Positions 1-7,275 are shown, counted from the stretch's first letter. The stretch: 10,021 nt of DNA from Dehalococcoidia bacterium (GCA_004377275.1 SOIC01000018.1:1-10021); one strand, 5' to 3'. Numbers and translations are program-made. The notes: generated by a model from the sequence alone, not told the origin.

Positions 1-333
1 CTCGAGTGGGCCATGCCCTTAAGCGACGGCAACAGCCTGTGCATCTACCGTGACCTGGAGAAGACCTGCCAGTCCATAGCCAAGTTCTCTCAAAGAGACG
101 CGGATAGCTACCGTGAGGCCCACCAAAGATTCCAAAAAATCACCGAGGACTTTATGGGCCCTGCCACCTACTGCTCCCCGCTGCCTCTTCTGGAGCAGGT
201 GATACAGCTCGAAGAGAGTGGCGATGTGGGAAAAGACATCAATTACTTGACCGAAGAGACCCCCGAGGCAATCGTGAATGACCTCTTTGAAAACGATGTC
301 GTCAGAACCCTGATGACGCTGACTTCTGTGTAG
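1..333 (+). pseudogene. Truncated FAD-dependent (phytoene dehydrogenase-like) oxidoreductase, middle part only
   Basis: The frame is open from base 1, so the N-terminus lies outside the window, and it stops at a TAG at 331-333 after 110 visible residues. Residues about 11-45 resemble residues about 101-141 of the intact FAD oxidoreductase at 398-2146: a core LCIY aligns with LAIY, followed by IAKFSQRDADSY against IARFSEKDADTW. The protein therefore belongs to the same family but ends about halfway. The rest of the substrate domain and the C-terminal FAD-binding segment seen in the neighbour near residues 510-540 are missing. The last residues no longer look like the family, and at the same place another frame starts to encode a zinc ribbon, which suggests a deletion or recombination junction. 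A functional protein is unlikely. A single-base assembly error alone would not explain the loss, because no C-terminal half follows in any frame. Confidence 0.7.
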
Positions 334-355
334 AATGTGGTGCATCGATAGAATT

Positions 356-381
356 TAATTGCCCGAGATGCGGGGCAATTA
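356..381 (+). repeat. Perfect 9-bp inverted repeat (hairpin) before the FAD oxidoreductase
   Basis: The arms TAATTGCCC (356-364) and GGGCAATTA (373-381) are exactly complementary and enclose the 8-nt loop GAGATGCG. The structure ends 5 nt before the Shine-Dalgarno site and 16 nt before the ATG at 398. No T-tract follows, so it does not look like an intrinsic terminator. It could be an operator or a 5'-leader hairpin affecting translation or mRNA stability. It also lies within the zinc-ribbon frame, so part of its sequence may be inherited coding sequence. Confidence 0.6.
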
Positions 382-386
382 CAATC

Positions 387-392
387 GGGAGG
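387..392 (+). promoter_or_regulatory. Shine-Dalgarno site that fixes the FAD oxidoreductase start
   Basis: GGGAGG lies 5 nt before the ATG at 398. The same frame is open from a TTG at 359, but that codon has no ribosome site and lies inside the hairpin. The ATG at 398 also places the FAD-binding strand at the very N-terminus, as expected for the family. Confidence 0.75.
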
Positions 393-397
393 TTCGA

Positions 398-2146
398 ATG
401 CCAGATGATAGCTTTGATGCGGTAATAATTGGAGGAGGTACGAAGGCGCTCTATCTTGCTATGTATCTGGTTAGATATGGTGGCATGAGTGTTGGCATAT
501 TTGAGCGGAGACACGAGATCGGGGGTGCCATGGCAACTGAGGAGGCCGCAGCCCCGGGATTCCGGGGCAATACCCACGCCAACTTGATGTTGACCCCCTA
601 CCACGTATCCCTCTATCGCGATTTCCCTGAGGTCTGGGACTATGGCCTTCAATTCGACCAGTACCTGTGTTCCACAGGGGCCGTCTTCAGGTCTAACAAT
701 ACCTGCCTTGCCATTTACAGCGAGAAACACGACCCGACGCAGGAGCGCTCGGCAAGGGAGATCGCCCGGTTCTCGGAGAAGGATGCCGATACATGGCTCA
801 GACTATGGGGATTGTACCAGAGTGATGAAATGCAGAGAGTCCTGATGGATAACATTACCATGCCGTGGGATGAGCGGGCAGCGATGCCGGAGGTGGGGGA
901 GAGGCAGCTGGCTGTCGCCGGAAAGCTGATGGAGGCCGGCTTGGTCCCTGACCAGCTGACCATGGCAGCCAGCGGTATGCGGTGGGCACGGGAGTACTGG
1001 GAGAGCAAGGAGATGCAATACGTCCATATGAGGTGGTTTCTTTCGGCAGGGATGGACGTTAATGACGCTGGATTGGGGTTGCTCGCCTTCTACACTGCAC
1101 CGCAACTCCCGTTATTCGGCATCATCAGAGGCGGAACTCACCAGGCCGCTCACGCTGCCCATCAATTCTTGGTGCGGAACGGATGCAAATTCTTTACCCA
1201 TTCTGAAGTGGAAAAGGTCAGCATAGAGAACGGAAATGCCACCGGCATTCGGCTCACCAATGGCAGTGAGATCAAATCGAGAAAGATGGTGGTGGCCGCC
1301 GGCATGAATCCGGCGCAGCTCTGCTTCGACCTGATAGGCAGAGAGTATATCGACGATAAGCTGACAAAGCGCGTGGAGGCACTGGAGGATACCTTCGGTT
1401 GCCTGATGTGGTACACGTTCGCTATACATGATGCTCTTAAGTACACAGCAGAGGAGTTTAATCCGGATATCCACGAGACCCTCTGGCTGGGGCTGGCGGA
1501 GACTCCTGACCCTGAGCATATCGCCAGGGAGTGCAAGTACGCAAAGCTGGGAATGCTTCCGCCACTGGATGACTTCTGCCCCACTGTCATGTGCCACAGC
1601 CTGGTGGATCCGTCATATGCGCCTCCGGGGAAGCATGTTGTCCAGAACGAGCAAATGGGGCCGCCAGCCACATACCATACCGAGCGGGAGTGGTTGGAAA
1701 TCAAGAAGAAATACGCCGAGGATCTGGTAACCTACTGGCAAAGGCATGCCCCTAATATGACCTGGGACAACATCATCGGCGTCGACACAAATTCTCCTTA
1801 TGATCACAATCGTATGAAGAACTTCCGGCCCAACGGGACATGGGCAGGGATTGATCGTCCCGCATTCCAGCTTCTGGATAATAATAGGCCTACCCCTGAG
1901 CTGCACAATCACAGAACCCCGATAAAGAACCTTTATGCCACAGGGGGTTGCTGGTTCCCAGGCTCAAATATGTCGTCATGGGAGTCTTACACCTGCTATA
2001 GGGTCATCGCCAATGACCTGGATTTGGGCAAACCCTGGAGGGAGCCGGGCAAAGAGGAGCCGGATTCCCTAGTTGAGCAGGTGCATGCTACAGTTCAGAG
2101 AGCGCGGGACCAGTTCAAGCGTGATCCGGTTATGACGGTGATCTAG
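398..2146 (+). CDS. FAD-dependent oxidoreductase, phytoene dehydrogenase/desaturase-like family
   Basis: The 582-residue protein is a cytosolic flavoprotein of the NAD(P)/FAD-dependent oxidoreductase superfamily, of which phytoene desaturases are the best-known members. Residues 7-17 (DAVIIGGGTKA) form the N-terminal dinucleotide-binding turn; the third glycine of GxGxxG is alanine, which is tolerated in this superfamily. Glu36 at the end of the second strand (GIFERRHEIGGA) is placed to bind the FAD ribose. Residues about 510-540 (NLYATGGCWFPGSNMSSWES) are the C-terminal FAD-contacting segment. There is no signal peptide or clear membrane helix. The length is slightly above that of typical desaturases (about 490-550). 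The substrate cannot be read from the sequence. It is followed after 62 bp by the CoA-transferase and probably shares its operon, so a role on an acyl, enoyl or amino acid-derived compound is possible. A carotenoid role is unlikely in this context. A truncated relative lies directly upstream, indicating an old tandem pair. Confidence 0.85.
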   Translation: MPDDSFDAVIIGGGTKALYLAMYLVRYGGMSVGIFERRHEIGGAMATEEAAAPGFRGNTHANLMLTPYHVSLYRDFPEVWDYGLQFDQYLCSTGAVFRSNNTCLAIYSEKHDPTQERSAREIARFSEKDADTWLRLWGLYQSDEMQRVLMDNITMPWDERAAMPEVGERQLAVAGKLMEAGLVPDQLTMAASGMRWAREYWESKEMQYVHMRWFLSAGMDVNDAGLGLLAFYTAPQLPLFGIIRGGTHQAAHAAHQFLVRNGCKFFTHSEVEKVSIENGNATGIRLTNGSEIKSRKMVVAAGMNPAQLCFDLIGREYIDDKLTKRVEALEDTFGCLMWYTFAIHDALKYTAEEFNPDIHETLWLGLAETPDPEHIARECKYAKLGMLPPLDDFCPTVMCHSLVDPSYAPPGKHVVQNEQMGPPATYHTEREWLEIKKKYAEDLVTYWQRHAPNMTWDNIIGVDTNSPYDHNRMKNFRPNGTWAGIDRPAFQLLDNNRPTPELHNHRTPIKNLYATGGCWFPGSNMSSWESYTCYRVIANDLDLGKPWREPGKEEPDSLVEQVHATVQRARDQFKRDPVMTVI

Positions 2147-2195
2147 CAATCCTACAGCTTGAAGACGATATACATTCCAAATGAGGCATGTACAT

Positions 2196-2201
2196 AGGAG
2201 G
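2196..2201 (+). promoter_or_regulatory. Shine-Dalgarno site that fixes the CoA-transferase start
   Basis: AGGAGG lies 7 nt before the ATG at 2209. An in-frame ATG at 2188 lies upstream of this site and has no ribosome site of its own. A second ATG at 2212 follows directly, so either 2209 or 2212 may be used. Confidence 0.8.
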
Positions 2202-2208
2202 TCATATC

Positions 2209-3417
2209 ATGATGCCGCTAGAAGGAATCCGAGTCGTAGATTGGTCCGCATGGCAGCAGGGGCCGGTGGCCAGCATGATGTTGGGAGACCTGGGAGCTGA
2301 TGTGATTAAAATCGAAACTCGTGAAGGTGGCGACCCCGGTCGGGGAATCATCGGTACGGGTGGGCATTCGTTCGATCTCGCTGAGGGCCGCCATGCCTAT
2401 ATCGAAGCGCATAATCGCAATAAACGAGGCATCACTCTGGATGTGAGGAAGGACAAGGGTCGTGAAATAATGTACCAGTTGGTAAAGCAGGCTGATGTCT
2501 TTGTCCAGAACTTCCGTCAGGGAGTTGCTGCCCGGTGGGGCCTTGACTATCAAACGCTTTCCGGTATTAATCATCGCCTTGTCTATGCTACAGCTTCGTC
2601 CTGGGGGCCTGAAGGACCCGAGAGCAACCGGCGCGGCTACGATTACCTGGGCCAAGCACGCTCCGGTTTCATGTCGGCGGTAGGTGAGCCTGATATGCCG
2701 CCGTTGCTGGCTGCCAGTCCCATCGCTGATCAGATGGGGGCCATTATGCTAGCGTACGGGATCTTGGCGGCGTTATTTGCTCGTGATCGTCTCGGTGTAG
2801 GGCAGGAAGTCAACGCGTCACTGCTTGGCAGTATGATATGGCTTCAGTGCCTTAGCATCAACACGAGCCTTCTGGCAGGATGGGAGATGCCTCGGCAAGC
2901 CAAATCGCAGGTATGGAATCCAGTGTATTGTCATTACAAGTGCTCCGACGGTAAGTGGATAGCATTAGGCCTTCTTCAATCAGACAGATATTGGGCGGAT
3001 TTCTGCAAGGCGATGGAGCTGGAGGAACTAGAGAAAGACCCCCGATTCGAAAACCTGGTTCAGCGGGCTATCAACAGCAAAGAGCTGGTGCCAATCCTGG
3101 AATCGCGCTTTGCCTCAAAGCCCAGTGACGAGTGGGTCGAGGTTCTCCAACAAGCAGAGTTGCTATTCTGTCGCGTAAATACCATTTCCGACCTCATCAA
3201 TGACCCCCAGGTCACTGCCAATGACTATATCACTGAGTATGATCACCCCGCACTGGGCAAAGTGAACATGGTGGGCTTTCCTATACATATGAGCGAGACG
3301 CCTGTATCGGTGAGAATGCCTGCTCCTGAATTGGGTCAGCATACCGAAGAAGTGCTACTTGAATTGGGGTATTCCTGGGAGGACATCGTGAAGCTTAGAG
3401 AGGAGGAGGTCATCTAG
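2209..3417 (+). CDS. Family III CoA-transferase (CaiB/BaiF; FldA/HadA-like)
   Basis: The 402-residue protein transfers CoA between acids without ATP cost, through an enzyme-bound aspartyl-CoA thioester. The family hallmarks are in order: LEGIRVVDWS at the N-terminus, DLGADVIKIE (27-36), NRNKRGITLD (69-78) and GEPDMPPLLAASPIADQMGA. Asp174 in the last motif matches the catalytic aspartate. YGILAALFAR (183-192) follows, and the C-terminal PAPELGQHTEEVL (371-383) is the usual family ending. Length matches clostridial FldA and HadA (about 400). The next gene starts directly after its TAG with no gap, and that gene and the one after encode 2-hydroxyacyl-CoA dehydratase subunits. The most likely role is therefore to activate a (R)-2-hydroxyacid as its CoA ester, using the product enoyl- or acyl-CoA as donor. 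Family membership is certain. The substrate is inferred from neighbours; CaiB-family enzymes also act on oxalate, carnitine and benzylsuccinate. Confidence 0.9.
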   Translation: MMPLEGIRVVDWSAWQQGPVASMMLGDLGADVIKIETREGGDPGRGIIGTGGHSFDLAEGRHAYIEAHNRNKRGITLDVRKDKGREIMYQLVKQADVFVQNFRQGVAARWGLDYQTLSGINHRLVYATASSWGPEGPESNRRGYDYLGQARSGFMSAVGEPDMPPLLAASPIADQMGAIMLAYGILAALFARDRLGVGQEVNASLLGSMIWLQCLSINTSLLAGWEMPRQAKSQVWNPVYCHYKCSDGKWIALGLLQSDRYWADFCKAMELEELEKDPRFENLVQRAINSKELVPILESRFASKPSDEWVEVLQQAELLFCRVNTISDLINDPQVTANDYITEYDHPALGKVNMVGFPIHMSETPVSVRMPAPELGQHTEEVLLELGYSWEDIVKLREEEVI

Positions 3418-4554
3418 ATGACTATCTCTAGCCGAGGGCTGGAGCATACCTGGGAATTGTGTCAGGACCGTATGGGTTACGCCCGTGTGATGGCATCCCA
3501 AGGTAAAAAGGTCATCGGGTACTTCTGCTGCTATACCCCTGTGGAACTCATGACAGCTTTAGACTTGGTCCCGTACCGGATCGGCGGCCGAATAGATGAG
3601 CCTATTAAAGAAGCAGATGCCTATCTGGAGACTTGTGTTTGCTCATACGTCCGTAGTGCTTTCGATCTGGCCATCCGTGGTGAGTACGATTTTCTACATG
3701 GCCTGGTAGTACCGCATACGTGTGACGCCATGTGGCGCATCCTTAATATATGGAAGTTGCACAAGCCATTGGATTACACCTATTTCATCGAAGTGCCTCA
3801 CATGGTAGGGCCTTCCTCCTGCCACTTCTTGCAACAGGAACTGAAGCTCTTCAAGAAGAGCTTGGAGCAACTCGTAGGTAGGAAAGTTACCGATGAGGCG
3901 CTCGGAGAGGCCATTGACACCCATAATCGTGCTCGAGCCCTACTCCAGAAGATATACCAGTACCGCAAAGCAGATCCTCCGCTGATTTCAGGTACGGAGA
4001 TCGCCCGAGTGCTGATAGCAGGGAGAGGAATTCCAGTGGAGGAATTCAACGAGTTGCTACTTCAGGTGATACATGATATCCGGACCCGCGAAAGTGAACC
4101 CCGCGGAAAGAAGCCACGTGTGCTGATCTATGGTGGAGAGGTCGATGACCCGGCAATCATAGAGCTCATCGAGGAATGCGGTGCCGCGGTGGTAATGGAT
4201 GATCTCTGCACCGGTTCACGTTCCTTCTGGGAACTAGTGAAGCCTCAAGAGAATGCCATGGAAAGTTTGGCCGCTCATTATGTCGATGATATTCGTTGTC
4301 CCCGCACGTGTCGTCCCGGCAAGCCTGAAGAGCGCTTCCTATATCTTGTAGACTTTGCACGAGATTTCAATGTTCAAGGGATTATTCTGTACTTGTATCG
4401 GTTTTGCGATGGTCATGCACTGGAAGCCCCTGGTCTTAAAGCGTATCTCAATCGGGAAGGCTTCCCGGTATTGCACCTTGAGGAGGAATATACTCTACTT
4501 ACCAAGGGCCAACTCAGAACGCGATTTCAGGCCTTTATCGAGACGCTTGGCTAG
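3418..4554 (+). CDS. 2-hydroxyacyl-CoA dehydratase, beta-type subunit (HadC/HgdB/FldC-like)
   Basis: The 378-residue protein fits the smaller subunit of [4Fe-4S] 2-hydroxyacyl-CoA dehydratases (HadC, HgdB about 375-380). These enzymes remove water from (R)-2-hydroxyacyl-CoA by a ketyl-radical mechanism after one-electron activation. Visible family features are KVIGYFCCYTPVEL (31-44), TCVCSYVRSAFD (72-83), VVPHTCDAMWR (97-107), a VVMDDLCTGSRSF segment (258-270), YRFCDGHALEAP (327-338) and a C-terminal QLRTRFQAFIE. Cys75, Cys102 and Cys330 align by eye with the conserved cysteines of HadC and are the probable cluster ligands; Cys37, Cys38 and Cys73 are extra candidates. The gene starts at ATG 3418 with no gap after the CoA-transferase, behind an AGGAGGAGG stretch at 3401-3409. 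The beta-like gene precedes the alpha-like gene, the reverse of hadBC. BcrC of benzoyl-CoA reductase is in the same family, so a reductase role cannot be excluded from sequence alone. Confidence 0.85.
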   Translation: MTISSRGLEHTWELCQDRMGYARVMASQGKKVIGYFCCYTPVELMTALDLVPYRIGGRIDEPIKEADAYLETCVCSYVRSAFDLAIRGEYDFLHGLVVPHTCDAMWRILNIWKLHKPLDYTYFIEVPHMVGPSSCHFLQQELKLFKKSLEQLVGRKVTDEALGEAIDTHNRARALLQKIYQYRKADPPLISGTEIARVLIAGRGIPVEEFNELLLQVIHDIRTRESEPRGKKPRVLIYGGEVDDPAIIELIEECGAAVVMDDLCTGSRSFWELVKPQENAMESLAAHYVDDIRCPRTCRPGKPEERFLYLVDFARDFNVQGIILYLYRFCDGHALEAPGLKAYLNREGFPVLHLEEEYTLLTKGQLRTRFQAFIETLG

Positions 4555-4558
4555 GTGA
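4553..4558 (+). promoter_or_regulatory. Ribosome site overlapping the upstream stop codon
   Basis: AGGTGA spans the TAG of the beta-type dehydratase gene and lies 5 nt before the ATG at 4564. It favours that ATG over the in-frame GTG at 4555, which directly follows the stop codon and lies within the site itself. Termination and re-initiation are probably coupled. Confidence 0.5.
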
Positions 4559-4563
4559 CATAT

Positions 4564-5874
4564 ATGGTAGATAACACGGACAAAAAGAAGGAAAACAGAA
4601 CCCAGAGCGCACGAAACGTCCGTCCTCTTGTAGAGTCTATGTACCTTCGGGCTCATCAGGCTAGGGAGCGAGGACAGAAGGTCGCTTATTGTATGGTGAT
4701 GAGCCAGTATGACGAAATACTGGCAGCGATGGACATAGTGCCAGTGTGGACTGAGAACTATGGTGGCTTGTGCGCTGCCATGGGTACCGCCCAACCGTTT
4801 CTTGAGAAAGCCGAGGCAGAAGGTTATTCGAATCTGATCTGTGGCTATGCTCGCACTGGAATTGGCTTCGATGCGCTCCGTGCCGAGATGGGGGAAGCTC
4901 CCCAAACACCTGATGGTGGGATGCCGATGCCTGATATGCTCTTGGGAAGTAGTATCGGATGTGATACGCGCTTTAAATGGTACCAAGCACTGGGTTGCTA
5001 TATGGATGTCCCCATCTATTGTATTGATGTCATCGTACCGCCCGTTAATAGGGATTTGTATGAAATCAAGGATTTCTATGTCAAATACCAGGCTGAGCAG
5101 CTCCGAGGACTGGTTAAATTTCTGGAGAAGACAACCGGATGCCAGCTGGATCCCGATCGGCTGATGAGCATCATCCATCGCGCTGAGGAGGCTCGCCATT
5201 GGTGGTGGGAAGCTCAGCAGCTATGCAGGGCAATTCCCGCGCCCATGTCTGCCCGAGATCACTTCAACATCTTCGTACCCCACCATTTCATGATCGGTGA
5301 GGAAGCCACTCTGGACTTCTATAAAGAGCTTTATCAAGAACTTAAAGACCGGGTGGACTCTGGAATAGGGGTAGTGGATAATGAGCGGTATCGATTACTC
5401 TTTGCTGGCGGGCTTCCCCCCTGGCATAGCATGGGCATATTCAGTTATTTCGGCAGTCTGGGGGCAGTATTTCCAGCTCAATTGGCTTACCCCCCACCAG
5501 ATCCTTTTACCATCCCAGACAACATTAACGATCCCATTGAGCTAATAGCGTTGCGAAGCTTCGAACGCTTTACATACCGATGGGAACAAGCTCATAGGGG
5601 ATGTGGTGATTTCTGGGTGCAACACATCTTGGATCTGGTACCTGAGTTTAATATCGATGGGCTGGTAATGCATGGTGTCATGTCGTGCCGGGCCACTAGC
5701 ATGGGGCAGATATACTACCAGAACGCTGTTCAGAAATATGCCAAGTTGAGGACCCTATTCATAGGGAGTGACATCGTGGATATACGAACGTACTCAGAGG
5801 CTCAAACGAAAATCCAGATAGACAACTTCCTGGAGACAGTAGAGACACGTAAAAGTAATAAGGCGAGCAACTGA
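4564..5874 (+). CDS. 2-hydroxyacyl-CoA dehydratase, alpha-type subunit (HadB/HgdA/FldB-like)
   Basis: From the ATG at 4564 the protein has 436 residues, in the range of HadB, FldB and BcrB (about 405-440). An alternative GTG at 4555 would add three. It would carry the second [4Fe-4S] cluster, where the substrate binds, and pair with the preceding subunit. Visible motifs are TENYGGLCAAMG (63-74), GYSNLICGYARTGIG (87-101), MPMPDMLL followed by GCDTRFKWY (132-140), ERYRLLFAGGLPPW (274-287) and a C-terminal MSCRATSMGQ (373-382). Cys93, Cys133 and Cys375 align by eye with the three conserved cysteines of HadB and are the likely cluster ligands. The N-terminal 20 residues are charged and probably flexible. 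An ATP-dependent activator (HadI/FldI, ASKHA fold) would be needed but is not in the window. Similarity to BcrB is also visible, so dehydratase versus ring-reductase function rests on context, which favours dehydratase. Confidence 0.85.
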   Translation: MVDNTDKKKENRTQSARNVRPLVESMYLRAHQARERGQKVAYCMVMSQYDEILAAMDIVPVWTENYGGLCAAMGTAQPFLEKAEAEGYSNLICGYARTGIGFDALRAEMGEAPQTPDGGMPMPDMLLGSSIGCDTRFKWYQALGCYMDVPIYCIDVIVPPVNRDLYEIKDFYVKYQAEQLRGLVKFLEKTTGCQLDPDRLMSIIHRAEEARHWWWEAQQLCRAIPAPMSARDHFNIFVPHHFMIGEEATLDFYKELYQELKDRVDSGIGVVDNERYRLLFAGGLPPWHSMGIFSYFGSLGAVFPAQLAYPPPDPFTIPDNINDPIELIALRSFERFTYRWEQAHRGCGDFWVQHILDLVPEFNIDGLVMHGVMSCRATSMGQIYYQNAVQKYAKLRTLFIGSDIVDIRTYSEAQTKIQIDNFLETVETRKSNKASN

Positions 5875-5897
5875 GTCTAATGTAGCAGGAGGAGAAA

Positions 5898-6146
5898 GTG
5901 GCCAAAGGCGAGATAGTAATAGATGAGACGCTGTGCCAGGCATGTGGCTTCTGCGTCGAGTTCTGTAACCGAAAGTGCATTACGATCCCTGAGAATCGCC
6001 TAGGGCCCAAAGGCTTCCCGGTGGCAGTGTTCTCAGCGCCGGAGAAATGCTCCGCCTGTGGCATCTGTGGATGGATGTGCCCTGATTTTGCCATCCAGGT
6101 GTACAAGTATGTCGAAAGCGAAGCGAATATCTATCAAGGCGGCTAA
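5898..6146 (+). CDS. 2x[4Fe-4S] ferredoxin, delta subunit of 2-oxoacid:ferredoxin oxidoreductase
   Basis: This 82-residue protein carries two cluster-binding motifs: Cys13, 16, 19 and 23 (CQACGFCVEFC), and Cys51, 54, 57 and 61 (CSACGICGWMCP). The first motif is followed by Asn instead of the usual Pro. Small bacterial-type ferredoxins placed before the alpha gene are the delta subunits (VorD/KorD) of four-subunit 2-oxoacid oxidoreductases and pass electrons to soluble ferredoxin. The start is GTG at 5898, with AGGAGG (5887-5892) 5 nt upstream; no ATG is available. It lies 23 bp after the dehydratase gene and 14 bp before the alpha subunit. It might also donate electrons to the dehydratase activator, but that is only suggested by position. 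Confidence 0.88.
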   Translation: MAKGEIVIDETLCQACGFCVEFCNRKCITIPENRLGPKGFPVAVFSAPEKCSACGICGWMCPDFAIQVYKYVESEANIYQGG

Positions 6147-6160
6147 GGAGGAAGAGTCTT

Positions 6161-7234
6161 ATGGCAGATAGGCGTTTGTTATCAGGAAATGAGGCAATCG
6201 GATGGGGAGCGATTCTTGGAGAGTGCAAGGCTTTCTTTGGCTATCCGATAACCCCGCAAAGCGAGATTCTGGAATTTCTGGCAACTGAACTGCCTAAGGT
6301 GGGCGGTGTATTCCTTCAAACTGAGGATGAGATCGCTGCTGTAAGCATGGTCTATGGCTCGTCCATGACCGGCACTCGAACAATGTCTGCCACCTCCTCC
6401 CCGGGCATAAGCTTGATGCAGGAGACCGTTTCCCTGATGGCTTATTTAAAGGTGCCATCAGTAATCGTTGATGTTTGCCGGTTCGGTCCGGGCAGCGGAA
6501 TGGCACAGACATCACAGACAGACTATCGGCAAGTTACCAAAGGAGGCGGGCACGGCGGGTATCGTTGTATTGTACTCGCCCCGTCATCAAGTCAGGAATG
6601 CTGTGATCTGGTACAGTTGGCTTTATGGCTCGCCGATAGGTACCAGATGACGGTTTATGTTCTCACCGATGCCACCATAGGTCAATCCTGTGAACTAGTA
6701 GATCTAAAAACCAGGGATTTCGGCGCACTCCCTGATAAGGACTGGGTCATTAGGGGGCTAGATGCGCGTGGGGGGGTTCGCCAGGGATTCCACCAGCACA
6801 TGTGGGACTATGTGGGTTATCACCAGGACATGAACGAAAAATATCGGGAGATCGCCGAAAACGAAATAAAGTATGAAGCTTATTGCGCGGATGATGCTGA
6901 AGTGATCCTGGTAGCATACGGCTACGTTTCTCGAATGGCAAAAGGAGCGGTGGACCTTGTTCGAGAAGAGGGCCTGAAAGTGGGACTGCTGAGACTAATA
7001 ACCCTTTGGCCCTTCCCAACGAATACGCTCCGCGAGTTGGGCTCCCGGGCCCGTCGTGTACTAGTGGTGGAACACAGCTCCGGTCTTCTGGTCGAGGACG
7101 TGGAATGTGCTCTCCAGGGAAAGGTGCCGGTTCACTTACTTGGTATTTGGGGTACCCATCGGCGCGATAGTTCGGGAATCATCTATCCAGAGAGGATAGT
7201 CGAGGAGATAAAACAAATGGAAAGCGTGGCTTAA
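6161..7234 (+). CDS. vorB: 2-oxoacid:ferredoxin oxidoreductase, alpha subunit (VorB-like)
   Basis: The 357-residue protein is the alpha subunit of a 2-oxoacid:ferredoxin oxidoreductase. The complex converts a 2-oxoacid and CoA into acyl-CoA, CO2 and reduced ferredoxin. Residues 9-60 contain GNEAIGWGA, FFGYPITPQSEI (25-36, the TPP/substrate-contacting YPITP) and QTEDEIAA with the conserved Glu56. MSATSSPGISLMQE (75-88) is the next family motif. A second domain begins near residue 240 and includes GLLRLITLWPFP (275-286). The start ATG 6161 follows GGAGG at 6147-6151. The length (about 350) and the motifs fit the VorB type, named for branched-chain 2-oxoacids such as 2-oxoisovalerate, rather than the longer fused pyruvate enzymes. 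Substrate range cannot be fixed: indolepyruvate, 2-oxoglutarate and aryl-pyruvate enzymes share the fold. Confidence 0.88.
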   Translation: MADRRLLSGNEAIGWGAILGECKAFFGYPITPQSEILEFLATELPKVGGVFLQTEDEIAAVSMVYGSSMTGTRTMSATSSPGISLMQETVSLMAYLKVPSVIVDVCRFGPGSGMAQTSQTDYRQVTKGGGHGGYRCIVLAPSSSQECCDLVQLALWLADRYQMTVYVLTDATIGQSCELVDLKTRDFGALPDKDWVIRGLDARGGVRQGFHQHMWDYVGYHQDMNEKYREIAENEIKYEAYCADDAEVILVAYGYVSRMAKGAVDLVREEGLKVGLLRLITLWPFPTNTLRELGSRARRVLVVEHSSGLLVEDVECALQGKVPVHLLGIWGTHRRDSSGIIYPERIVEEIKQMESVA

Positions 7235-7275
7235 TTGTGAGAGGGGTAAAAGCATTCGATCGTATCGGCAATGTC

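Larger units (their letters stand above)
291..425 (+). pseudogene. Zinc-ribbon remnant in a second frame at the junction
   Basis: This frame is offset by -1 from the truncated oxidoreductase. It opens after a TGA at 288-290 and ends at the TAA at 423-425. It reads QNPDDADFCVECG, then an acidic/aromatic linker, then NCPRCGA, giving a C-x2-C-x7-C-x2-C zinc knuckle. The lead-in NPDDADFC is typical of double zinc-ribbon (DZR) domains, and a partial next knuckle (GRFEC) may follow. There is no ATG, GTG or TTG before the first cysteines and no room for a whole protein, so it is probably the relic of a zinc-ribbon gene joined here by rearrangement. It overlaps the end of the truncated oxidoreductase and the start of the next gene. 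Frameshifted readthrough from the upstream gene cannot be excluded. Chance is less likely because four cysteines and the surrounding consensus all fit. Confidence 0.5.

Noticed and set aside
284..332. Programmed -1 frameshifting joining the truncated oxidoreductase to the zinc-ribbon frame
   Set aside because: No classical slippery heptamer in the right frame is visible, and the oxidoreductase would still lack its C-terminal half.
302..730. A 142-codon minus-strand frame covering the junction and the 5' part of the FAD oxidoreductase
   Set aside because: It opposes a frame with a clear FAD-binding motif and has no known motif of its own.
4495..5199. A 234-codon minus-strand open frame
   Set aside because: It lies inside the dehydratase genes, whose plus-strand frames carry clear family motifs. 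It shows no recognisable domain and is a shadow frame.
3418..5874. Benzoyl-CoA reductase (BcrC-BcrB) as the primary call
   Set aside because: Subunit sizes and order fit, but BcrA/BcrD are absent, and the CoA-transferase and D-2-hydroxyacid dehydrogenase neighbours favour a 2-hydroxyacyl-CoA dehydratase. It is kept as an alternative.
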